Source: an uncultured Eubacterium sp.
GTDB lineage: Bacteria > Bacillota > Clostridia > Lachnospirales > Lachnospiraceae
DNA: 31,001 nt
Direction: 5' to 3'
Assembly (NCBI GenBank): GCA_910585745.1
Contig: CAJUFM010000034.1
Span: forward strand, 1 to 31,001
The position numbers and the translations under genes are program-made. A model generated the notes under the pieces. The model had not been told where the DNA came from. It worked only from the letters and a program-made list of their open reading frames with translations, and ran no database searches. How positions within the stretch are numbered: the stretch's first letter is position 1; each line of letters opens with the position of its first letter. Positions 14,363-21,700 of the stretch are shown one piece after another.

Positions 14363-16108
14363 ATGTATATTTCACTTACAGGCAATTCAGATAACAAAGA
14401 TGTCTATATTAAACGCTCATACCGTAAAAGCAATGGGAAAACTGCTACTCAAATCCATAGAAAACTTGGTAAACTGAATAAACTCTTAGAACAGTTTTCC
14501 GGAGATTATGATGCCATGATGGCGTGGGCTAGATCAGAAGCAGAAAAAGACACGATAGAATACAACTCTAAAACAGGCAGTGTTACAGTTTCTTTATCTA
14601 AAAGCGCTTATATTCCCAAGAATGAAGAACGCTGCTTCCAGATTGGATATCTGTTCCTTCAAAAACTGTGCACGGAATTAAAAATCGATTCCATCTGCCG
14701 AAAGATTTCTAAACGCCACAAATACACTTATGATTTCAGTGCGATCCTTACGGACCAGATTTTTTCCAGAATCCTTTCACCTTCCAGCAAACTGGGCAGT
14801 TACTCCTACTGCCAGACGCTGCTTGAACCGCCTAAGTATGAACTACAGAACATCTACCGCTCACTTTCCCTTATGGCTGAAGAATCTGACTTTATCCAGG
14901 AGGAGCTATACCGTAATTCAAACTTCGTTCATCCGAGAAACAAAAAGATCCTTTACTACGACTGTACGAATTATTACTTTGAAATCGAGCAGGATGATGA
15001 TTTTAGAAAGTATGGAAAAAGCAAGGAAAACAGACCAAATCCCATCGTCACAATGGGATTGTTTATGGATGCGGACGGAATTCCCCTTGCTTTTGATGTG
15101 TTTCCGGGAAACCAGAATGAACAGACAACCTTAAAACCTTTGGAAACAAAGGTGATACGTGACTTTGCATGCGGCGGGTTTATCTTCTGCTCAGATGCCG
15201 GGCTTGGCAGTAAGTCAAACCGAAGATTTAACAGCTTTGCAAACCGTTCTTATGTCATCACACAATCCCTAAAGAAGATGCGTGAGGAAGACAGGCTGAC
15301 TGCCTTAAATCCAAAACAGTTTCGCAGACTTGGTTCCGGTCAGTTCTTTGATCTATCCACTCTTGATGAATCCGATCCGGATATTTATGAAACAATCTTT
15401 TACAAGGAAGTGCCTGTTGTAAATGGAAACATGGATGAAACCGTCATCGTAACCTATTCTCCAAAATACAAGGTATATCAAAAAAGAATTCGCGAGCAGC
15501 AGATAGCACGCGCTGTAAAAATGATGGAACAGCCGGGTAAAAAAAGACGTGGCAGAAACCAGAACGACCCAGCCCGTTTTATTAAATCCACTGCTATAAC
15601 ACAAGAGGGTGAAGTTGCAGGCAAAAACATATATGACCTGGATTTGGACCGTATATCAGAAGAAGAAAGGTATGACGGATTTTATGCGGTCATAACAAAT
15701 CTCGAAGGAGAAGTTGGGGAAATCTTAAAAATCAACAGGCAGCGTTGGGAAATTGAAGAAAACTTCCGGATCATGAAAACGGATTTTGAGGCACGTCCTG
15801 TCTATGTCAGGCGAAAGGACCGCATCAAAGCACATTTCCTTACCTGTTATATCAGTCTGCTTGTGTACCGCTTGCTTGAGAAAAAAACGGGAAACAGATA
15901 TACCTGTAACGAGATTCTGAGCACCCTTCGATCCATGCAGGTAACACTTTTGTCAAAGGAAAGCGGCTATATCCCTTCTTACAAAAGAACAGAGCTGACG
16001 GATGATCTACACAAGGCATTTAGTTTTCATACGGATTATGAATTTATCTCAAAATCAGCCATGCGGAGCATAATAAAAAGTACCAAAACAAAAGAAGTAA
16101 AAAAATAG
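14363..16108 (+). CDS. IS1634 family transposase
   Basis: 581 residues, the length of intact IS1634-group enzymes. The DDE catalytic set is visible: D200 in YYDCTNYYFE, D278 in CSDAGLGSK, and E465 in RWEIEENFRIMK, the YREK-like block of the IS4 superfamily. After it comes the typical RIKAHFLTCYISLLVYRLLE helix. AAAGGAGG precedes ATG 14363; TATAAT-like sequence lies near 14335. No frameshift or stop interrupts the frame, so the element may still be active. The last 90 bp of the IS hold a hairpin. Confidence 0.93.
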   Translation: MYISLTGNSDNKDVYIKRSYRKSNGKTATQIHRKLGKLNKLLEQFSGDYDAMMAWARSEAEKDTIEYNSKTGSVTVSLSKSAYIPKNEERCFQIGYLFLQKLCTELKIDSICRKISKRHKYTYDFSAILTDQIFSRILSPSSKLGSYSYCQTLLEPPKYELQNIYRSLSLMAEESDFIQEELYRNSNFVHPRNKKILYYDCTNYYFEIEQDDDFRKYGKSKENRPNPIVTMGLFMDADGIPLAFDVFPGNQNEQTTLKPLETKVIRDFACGGFIFCSDAGLGSKSNRRFNSFANRSYVITQSLKKMREEDRLTALNPKQFRRLGSGQFFDLSTLDESDPDIYETIFYKEVPVVNGNMDETVIVTYSPKYKVYQKRIREQQIARAVKMMEQPGKKRRGRNQNDPARFIKSTAITQEGEVAGKNIYDLDLDRISEEERYDGFYAVITNLEGEVGEILKINRQRWEIEENFRIMKTDFEARPVYVRRKDRIKAHFLTCYISLLVYRLLEKKTGNRYTCNEILSTLRSMQVTLLSKESGYIPSYKRTELTDDLHKAFSFHTDYEFISKSAMRSIIKSTKTKEVKK

Positions 16109-16128
16109 CACAAATCGTTTTCAAAAAG

Positions 16129-16173
16129 AAAATGGCTACAGTCCGCATAATTACTGGATTTGTAGCCACTTTT
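16129..16173. terminator. Hairpin after the transposase gene
   Basis: TGGCTACA (16133-16140) pairs with TGTAGCCA (16161-16168), with A-rich and T-rich flanks that extend the stem past one bulge. A short T-run follows. It lies just inside the IS right end and probably ends the transposase message. Confidence 0.5.
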
Positions 16174-16198
16174 CATTTTCACAAGTGTCAAACTCGGG

Positions 16199-16324
16199 AT
16201 TGTACCTGCTATTTCTTAGTTTGTCAAATTACTGTTTTTGCATTAAAACTGTCACCGGTCTGAAGGTCTGCCGGCGTCATGGTTTTTGGACATAATCTTG
16301 GCGATCATACAGAGGGCGTGGATC
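16199..16324. repeat. 126-bp direct repeat, right copy (IS target duplication)
   Basis: Exact copy of 14083-14208. It carries the native 3' end (last 73 bases, 16252-16324) of the XRE regulator gene, which is why that gene is still complete despite the insertion. Confidence 0.92.
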
Positions 16325-16623
16325 TCATTCTCTCCGAGGGATCTTGCGTAGGCTACCAGTGTCTGAAGATGAGCAGATAAATGGGGACGTTTCCGGTCGA
16401 TCTGCTCAAAAAACAGCTGGCAGGGAACATCCAGTTCCTGGGCGATCCGCAAAAGGGTTTCAGTTTTGGGATTGTTTATGCCCCGCTCAATTTTTCCGAT
16501 GGTCCCGGTGGAAAGTCCCGCTTTGTATGCCAGCTGTTCCTGGCTGATATTTTTAGCCTCCCGGAAGTTTCTGATCTGAAGTCCGACAAGTCTGAAATCA
16601 TAAGAATTGGAAAATGTACTCAC
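16252..16623 (-). CDS. XRE family transcriptional regulator
   Basis: 123 residues from GTG 16623, which is preceded by AAAGGAGGA at a six-base gap; a longer frame from ATG 16683 has no ribosome site. An HTH_3 domain occupies about residues 14-68 (LQIRNFREAKNISQEQLAYKAGLSTGTIGKIERG region). A helical tail follows, perhaps for dimerisation. DNA-binding repressor of unknown targets. Its last 24 codons lie in the duplicated target of the IS, so a truncated second copy exists at 14136-14208. Before the insertion it was followed at 86 nt by the LRR gene on the same strand. GTAC/TTAGTAC motifs upstream (16645-16700) might be its own operator. Confidence 0.88.
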   Translation of the reverse strand: MSTFSNSYDFRLVGLQIRNFREAKNISQEQLAYKAGLSTGTIGKIERGINNPKTETLLRIAQELDVPCQLFFEQIDRKRPHLSAHLQTLVAYARSLGENEIHALCMIAKIMSKNHDAGRPSDR

Positions 16624-16906
16624 TTGTGTTCCTCCTTTGTATAGCTTGGTACTAACAGTGTACTCGTTGGAATTTCTTTCCACAAGTAACTAAAGTACCT
16701 TATTTTATGGGGAATTCAATATTACACTACGGGGGGTAAAAAATAAGTAAAAAAAATAATAATTGATAAGGGACGGAATTATAGGAAGAAATCGGATTTC
16801 GATCAAAAAGAGCCTTAATTTGAACTATAAATCTCATGGAAATAAAGGTAGAATAGGATAAAAGTGTCTGGTTAAAATTGAATATGTACAGAGGAGAGAA
16901 GTAACA
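16624..16906. other. Divergent intergenic region between two XRE regulators
   Basis: 283 bp of AT-rich sequence without a plausible gene. It must hold promoters in both directions, but I could not assign convincing -35/-10 pairs. One 13-bp palindrome, GAAATC-G-GATTTC at 16788-16800, and several TAGTAC/GTAC elements near the minus-strand gene are candidate operators for the flanking DNA-binding proteins. Confidence 0.4.
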
Positions 16907-17251
16907 ATGAAGGTAATGATAAATATTCTGCTGGGAAGAAGACTCCGCAAAATAAGAAAAATTCTGGGTGTTTCATCGGAAGACATGGCAGAAGCACTGG
17001 AAGTCAGTGTGGGTCACTTTCAAAAGTTGGAAAGGGGAGACCATGCGTTCAGCCTGGAACGTCTGAAAGTTCTGCGGGAACAGTATGGTATCGACCTGAA
17101 TTACCTGGTTACAGGAAGGTCCAAGGAAGAAGATATCGCCAGAGATCTGATCTATGGAACTCCTGAAGAAACTTTTTATTTTATGCATCAGCTACTGGAC
17201 TCCTGCGAAAAAATGTATCTGAGGCGTGTTTCAGAGGAGGGGAAGCTGTGA
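16907..17251 (+). CDS. XRE family helix-turn-helix protein paired with LytTR gene
   Basis: 114 residues. An HTH domain spans about 10-65 (LGRRLRKIRKILGVSSEDMAEALEVS, then FQKLERGDHAFSLERL). The tail (residues 70-114) is charged and helical and may contact a partner. Probable transcription factor. GGAGAG precedes ATG 16907. Its stop codon overlaps the GTG start of the LytTR gene by four bases, so the two are almost certainly co-translated. The target is unknown. It is unrelated in detail to the XRE protein encoded divergently at 16252-16623. Confidence 0.8.
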   Translation: MKVMINILLGRRLRKIRKILGVSSEDMAEALEVSVGHFQKLERGDHAFSLERLKVLREQYGIDLNYLVTGRSKEEDIARDLIYGTPEETFYFMHQLLDSCEKMYLRRVSEEGKL

Positions 17252-17601
17252 CCAAAAGTATCATCCGGGATTCCACAGAGGTCTTTGTGTGCATACAGGG
17301 GAAGATGAGCCAGTTTGATATCCGGGATATCATTTATGTGGAGCACAGCAGCCGGACAGTCTTTATGTATACTCTGGAAGGAATCGTGTACATCCCCTAT
17401 ATGCCCCTAAATCAGATTTACCAGGCGCTGGGAAATGATTATCTGCTCCAGTGCCACAAATCTTTTCTTGTCAACCGGATCCATATCGATAGTATTGACC
17501 GGACAGAAAATGTCGTTGTGCTGAAAAATGGTATGGGGGAAATCGCCGTTGGAAGAAAGTATAGAGCCCGTTTTTTAAAGGCAATGCATCTGATGGAATA
17601 G
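17248..17601 (+). CDS. Stand-alone LytTR DNA-binding domain protein
   Basis: 117 residues made almost entirely of one LytTR domain (about 15-112): IYVEHSSRTVFMYTLEG, LNQIYQAL, FLLQCHKSFLVN-type segment (residues 70-80) and GEIAVGRKYRARF at the end are the family's conserved points. LytTR domains usually sit behind a response-regulator receiver; here there is none and no membrane segment, so the input signal must come from elsewhere, perhaps from the XRE partner. GTG start at 17248, four-base overlap with the preceding gene. Confidence 0.85.
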   Translation: MTKSIIRDSTEVFVCIQGKMSQFDIRDIIYVEHSSRTVFMYTLEGIVYIPYMPLNQIYQALGNDYLLQCHKSFLVNRIHIDSIDRTENVVVLKNGMGEIAVGRKYRARFLKAMHLME

Positions 17602-17674
17602 ACAGGAAGAAAAGCTGGCGCTCTTGCAGGTGTTTCGCTTTTTCGTCTGCCGGCCCATTGAACTGCTTCCAGAC

Positions 17675-17703
17675 TTTACAAATTTCATGTTCCGTTATAT
17701 AAT
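17675..17703 (+). promoter_or_regulatory. Sigma-A promoter of the histidine phosphatase gene
   Basis: TTTACA (17675-17680), 17-bp spacer, TATAAT (17698-17703). It gives a short leader of about 25 nt to the GTG at 17735. Its presence argues against the longer reading frame that begins at 17624. Confidence 0.75.
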
Positions 17704-17734
17704 AAGAATTCAAATTGATTCTGAGGTGGTAAAA

Positions 17735-18385
17735 GTGAGAGAGCTGTATCTGATCCGGCATGGGAGACAGTCTTCTAAACTGTGCAATGTGGATGTGAGT
17801 CTGGACGAAGCAGGGCGAAGGCAGGCGGAACTTCTGGCGGACAGGCTTACATATGATAAAATACAGAAACTGTACTGTAGTGATCTGAAAAGAGCGGTGG
17901 AAACTGCCAGGATCATAGGAGAAAGGCTGGGGCTGGAGCCGGTGGTGATCCCTGCGTTCCGGGAGATCGATTTTGGGGAACTGACGGGAAAATCTGATGA
18001 CATAATTATGGAAGAGTATAAAGAATTCCGCAGGGAACGTGCCAGCCAGACCAGTGACCTGCCCTATCCCGGCGGGGAAAATGGAGCGGATGTGATCCAG
18101 CGTGTTATGCCGGTGTGGAAGGAGCTTTGCCAGTCCCCTGAGGAGCGGTCTGCTGTGGTGACACATGGCGGAGTGATACGGTCTTTGTGTGCCTATCTCC
18201 TGGAGACAGATTTAAAAAATAAGCTGAAATTTGCTGTGGATCTGGAAAATACCAGCATTACCGTGATCCGGTATGATGAGACAAAAGAGCTTTTTTATCT
18301 GGAGCGCTTCAATGACACGGCGCATCTGGAAAGGCACCCAGAACTGCTGCGGGAGAGCTGGAAGCCTTCTCTGATCCGCCAGTGA
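17735..18385 (+). CDS. Histidine phosphatase family protein (phosphoglycerate-mutase-like)
   Basis: 216 residues. The catalytic RHG motif stands at residues 8-10 (LYLIRHGRQ), the acidic loop is EIDFGELTG, and the second catalytic His is in VVTHGGVIRSL near residue 144. These cytoplasmic phosphatases act on small phosphoesters (for example alpha-ribazole phosphate or sugar phosphates); the substrate is not evident. GTG 17735 is chosen because GAGGTGG lies five bases before it and a promoter lies just upstream. A MATE gene follows after 28 nt, probably in one operon. Confidence 0.87.
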   Translation: MRELYLIRHGRQSSKLCNVDVSLDEAGRRQAELLADRLTYDKIQKLYCSDLKRAVETARIIGERLGLEPVVIPAFREIDFGELTGKSDDIIMEEYKEFRRERASQTSDLPYPGGENGADVIQRVMPVWKELCQSPEERSAVVTHGGVIRSLCAYLLETDLKNKLKFAVDLENTSITVIRYDETKELFYLERFNDTAHLERHPELLRESWKPSLIRQ

Positions 18386-18413
18386 AGAGAAATAATGACA
18401 GGAGAAAAGACAG

Positions 18414-19793
18414 ATGATGGAACAGAGTAAAACAGCACAAGAAAATAAGATGGGGGTTATGCCAGTAAAAGAGCTGCTGATCACCATGTCCCTGCCGATG
18501 ATGGCCTCCATGTTGGTACAGGCATTGTATAATATTGTGGACAGTATGTTTGTGTCCCGCATCGGTCAGGATGCCCTGACAGCAGTATCCCTTGCTTTTC
18601 CGGTGCAGATGCTTTTGATCGCAGTGGGGGTAGGTACCGGAGTCGGGGTCAATGCCCTGCTCTCTAAGAGCCTTGGCGAAAAGAAATTTGATGAGGCTGA
18701 CTGGGCTGCCAACTGTGGTGTGTTTTTGATGTTGATCAGCTATGGGCTCTTTTGTGTTTTTGGGTTCATTGGCGCGGGCAAATTTATGGAGACCCAGGTA
18801 GATATGAGCAAGAGCAATTCCGCCCAGATCGTGGAATATGGGACAACCTATCTTTCCATCTGCATGATCCTGTCTTTTGGCATCTTGTTTGAGATGATGT
18901 TAGAACGTCTGCTGCAGGCTACAGGAAAAACGATCTATACGATGATCACCCAGGGAACAGGCGCTGTCATTAATATCATTCTTGACCCTGTATTGATCTT
19001 TGGATTGTGCGGTATGCCTAAAATGGGCATTGCGGGGGCTGCTGTGGCCACAGCCATCGGACAGATTATCGCGATGATCCTTGCGGTGGTATTTAATCTC
19101 CGCAAAAATACGGAAATTCATCTTTCCCTTCGCAACATGAGACCGAGGGCGGCTACGATCAAAGCCATATACTGGGTGGGCATTCCTGCCATCATCATGC
19201 AGGCCATCGGTTCGGTGATGACCTATGGCATGAATAAGATCCTGGTTCCCTTTTCCACTACAGCGGTGGCGGTCTTTGGCGTATATTTTAAGCTGAACAG
19301 CTTTATCTTTATGCCAGTATTCGGGCTGAACAATGGATTGATCCCCATTATTGCCTACAATTATGGAGCGAGGAAGAAAAAGCGGATCATTGAGGCAGTG
19401 CGTTTTAGTATGATCATCGCCGTGGCGATTATGTTCGTGGGATTGTGTATTTTTCTCAGTATTCCGGACAAGCTTCTGCTGTTGTTTGATGCCTCTCCTA
19501 CGATGCTGGAGATCGGTGTCCCGGCACTCCGGATCATCGGAACCCATTTTATGCTGGCAGGGGCTTCCATCGTTATGATGTCGGTGTTCCAGGCTTTTGG
19601 TGAGGGATTTTTGAGCCTTACTGTATCGGCATTGAGGCAGCTGGTAGTCATACTGCCGGTGGCATTTATTTTAGCGAATACGGTGGGACTCGGATATGTG
19701 TGGTGGTCATTTCCCATTGCGGAAGCATGTTCCCTTACACTGAGCAGCGTATTCTTTACGAGGCTGTATCGTAATAAGATAAAAAAACTTTGA
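18414..19793 (+). CDS. MATE family efflux transporter (second copy)
   Basis: 459 residues with about twelve membrane segments and the NorM/DinF-type hallmarks: PMMASMLVQALYNIVDSMFV and GVGTGVGVNALLSKSLGE in the first half, FGLNNGLIPIIAYNYGARK in the second. It exports organic cations or other toxic compounds using an ion gradient. Its composition fits the neighbouring core genes, unlike the AT-rich MATE gene at 81, so the two are not recent duplicates. The start may be either of two adjacent ATGs (18414, 18417) behind CAGGAGA. proS follows after 47 nt. Confidence 0.92.
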   Translation: MMEQSKTAQENKMGVMPVKELLITMSLPMMASMLVQALYNIVDSMFVSRIGQDALTAVSLAFPVQMLLIAVGVGTGVGVNALLSKSLGEKKFDEADWAANCGVFLMLISYGLFCVFGFIGAGKFMETQVDMSKSNSAQIVEYGTTYLSICMILSFGILFEMMLERLLQATGKTIYTMITQGTGAVINIILDPVLIFGLCGMPKMGIAGAAVATAIGQIIAMILAVVFNLRKNTEIHLSLRNMRPRAATIKAIYWVGIPAIIMQAIGSVMTYGMNKILVPFSTTAVAVFGVYFKLNSFIFMPVFGLNNGLIPIIAYNYGARKKKRIIEAVRFSMIIAVAIMFVGLCIFLSIPDKLLLLFDASPTMLEIGVPALRIIGTHFMLAGASIVMMSVFQAFGEGFLSLTVSALRQLVVILPVAFILANTVGLGYVWWSFPIAEACSLTLSSVFFTRLYRNKIKKL

Positions 19794-19840
19794 TTCCAGA
19801 GGATAAATAAATTTATATGAGATGAAGGAGGAGAATCCAA

Positions 19841-21583
19841 ATGAAACTGGACCGATTAGTAGGAGACAGATTTAAAGAAAGACCGTCTGATTGTGTGGTA
19901 GAGAGCCATGCTCTGATGGTTCGCGGAGGCTACATGAAAAATATGGCGAATGGTATTTATTCCCAGTATCCACCTCTGCGGCGGGTGACGGCAAAGATTG
20001 AAAATATTATCCGGGAAGAGATGGATGGGATTGACGGGCAGGAAGTTTTGTTCCCTGTAACACTTCCTGGCAGTCTCTGGGAGGAATCCGGCAGGTTTCA
20101 GAGTGTGGGAAGCGAGCTCCTTCGTTTTAAGGACCGCAATCATTCCCAGATGCTGCTGGGAATGACCCATGAGGAAGCGGCAGTGCATCTGGTGCGTGAA
20201 TATGCCAATACCTATACCAAATATCCTTTTATGATCTATCAGATCCAGACGAAGTTCCGGGATGAGGCACGTCCCCGCGCCGGTCTGATCCGGGTTCGTG
20301 AGTTTACGATGAAGGATGCCTATTCATTTCATACTTCCCAGGAAGATCTGGAACAATATTATGATAGATGTTATAAGGCGTATCAGCGTATCTTTGCCAG
20401 GGCTGGGATTCCGGAAGTGGTTGTGGTTGCTTCGGATTCCGGCATGATGGGGGGAAGTGTTTCCCACGAGTACATGCTTCTCACTCCAGTGGGAGAGGAT
20501 TCTATCGTGCTGTGCGGTGAGTGTGATTTCCGCTCCAATATGGAAGCAGCCGAGTGTATTATTGAAAATAACCAGACTCTTGCCCAGGCAGATCTTACAC
20601 TGGTAGATACGCCAGATAAACATACCATTGATGATGTATGTGAGTTTTTACATCTTCCGGTGGAGAATTCCTGTAAAGCGGTAGTTTATCAGCGCAACGA
20701 GGACGATTCTTACGTGGTTGTATTTCTCCGCGGGGATCTGGAAGCAAATGAAACTAAGATTACCAATTATCTGGGCGGTGCCATTCATCCGGCAGTGATC
20801 ACAGCGGAGTGTGGACTTGCTGCCGGTTCCATTGGACCTTATAATCTCAATGGAGATTATACAGTACTTTATGATAAATCCCTGGAGGGGATCGACAATC
20901 TCTGCTGCGGCGGTAATGTAGATGGAAAACATTACACAGGATTGGATATGAAACGGGATATGCCAGAGGCAGAGTACGGTGATTTTGCCAAGGCCATAGA
21001 GGGGGGGATCTGTCCCTGCTGTGGAAAGAAGTCTTTGAGGGTCGAGAGAGGGATTGAGGTTGGAAATATCTTCCAGCTCGGAACGAAATACACGAAGACG
21101 ATGGGAATGGAGTATCTGGACAGCGAGGGAGAAAAACATCATCCCATCATGGGCTGTTATGGCATCGGTGTAGGCCGTCTGGCGGCTTCTGTCTGTGAAG
21201 TGAGCCGGGATGAGTACGGACCAGTCTGGCCGATCACCATAGCGCCATGGGAAGTTCATCTTTGTTGTGTGCGTGCTGATGATGAGGAGTGTAAAGGCTT
21301 TGCTGATAAGCTCTATGAGGAGTTACAGAAAAGGCGCATCGATGTGATCTATGATGACCGGAATGTAAGGGCTGGCGCTATGTTTTCTGACGCCGACCTG
21401 CTGGGAGTGCCGGTGCGTGTCGTGGTAAGCCCGAGAAATATGAAAAACGGCTGTGTGGAGATCACTACCAGGGATAAGTCTGTCAGCAGACAGGCTGAGC
21501 TTGCCCATGCCGCAGAGGCGGTACAGGAGCTGGTAGAAGAGCTGTACGCACAGATAAATGAGGGTGCAGAAGCATTTCGATAA
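19841..21583 (+). CDS. proS: Proline--tRNA ligase, bacterial long form
   Basis: 580 residues, class II synthetase that charges tRNA-Pro. Motif 2 region FRDEARPRAGLIRVREFTMKDAYSFH (residues 138-163 roughly), and motif 3 GCYGIGVGRL near 450. Between them, about residues 225-390, is the editing insertion (YbaK-like) of bacterial ProRS, here containing KAVVYQRNEDDSYVVVFLRGD. The C-terminal anticodon-binding domain follows. AAGGAGGAG precedes the ATG. No T-box leader is seen upstream, so it is probably read from the MATE operon or a weak local promoter. Its last 53 bases are repeated just downstream. Confidence 0.95.
   Translation: MKLDRLVGDRFKERPSDCVVESHALMVRGGYMKNMANGIYSQYPPLRRVTAKIENIIREEMDGIDGQEVLFPVTLPGSLWEESGRFQSVGSELLRFKDRNHSQMLLGMTHEEAAVHLVREYANTYTKYPFMIYQIQTKFRDEARPRAGLIRVREFTMKDAYSFHTSQEDLEQYYDRCYKAYQRIFARAGIPEVVVVASDSGMMGGSVSHEYMLLTPVGEDSIVLCGECDFRSNMEAAECIIENNQTLAQADLTLVDTPDKHTIDDVCEFLHLPVENSCKAVVYQRNEDDSYVVVFLRGDLEANETKITNYLGGAIHPAVITAECGLAAGSIGPYNLNGDYTVLYDKSLEGIDNLCCGGNVDGKHYTGLDMKRDMPEAEYGDFAKAIEGGICPCCGKKSLRVERGIEVGNIFQLGTKYTKTMGMEYLDSEGEKHHPIMGCYGIGVGRLAASVCEVSRDEYGPVWPITIAPWEVHLCCVRADDEECKGFADKLYEELQKRRIDVIYDDRNVRAGAMFSDADLLGVPVRVVVSPRNMKNGCVEITTRDKSVSRQAELAHAAEAVQELVEELYAQINEGAEAFR
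21530..21582 (+). repeat. Duplicated proS tail, copy 1 (within proS)
   Basis: 53 bp matching 21608-21660 with one mismatch (GAGGGTG here, GAGAGTG there). This copy encodes the last residues of ProRS and its stop codon. Confidence 0.9.
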
Positions 21584-21607
21584 AAATAGAAATAAATGGC
21601 ACAGAGA

Positions 21608-21660
21608 CTGGTAGAAGAGCTGTACGCACAGATAAATGAGAGTGCAGAAGCATTTCGATA
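21608..21660 (+). repeat. Duplicated proS tail, copy 2 (intergenic)
   Basis: Second copy of the proS 3' end, 78 bp after the first. The preceding ten bases (ACAGAGACTG against ACAGGAGCTG) suggest that an older, longer duplication has diverged. It keeps an equivalent in-frame tail and stop but has no start of its own. Confidence 0.9.
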
Positions 21661-21700
21661 GACTGACTGGAACATACCCCAGGCAGGGAAAGGAAATAAC

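Larger units (their letters stand above)
14209..16198 (+). mobile_element. IS1634-type insertion sequence (IS4-like DDE)
   Basis: A 1990-bp element with perfect 13-bp terminal inverted repeats (GAGTTTGACACTT at 14211-14223 and its complement at 16183-16195), one transposase gene and a 126-bp direct repeat on both sides. Long, variable target duplications are a known peculiarity of IS1634 of Mycoplasma mycoides, and the transposase resembles that group. The exact outer ends may differ by two or three bases because the flanking Gs are not symmetrical. Confidence 0.88.

Noticed and set aside
17624..17734. N-terminal extension of the histidine phosphatase
   Set aside because: A sigma-A promoter lies inside this stretch, and a GTG with a good ribosome site starts exactly at the family's usual N-terminus.
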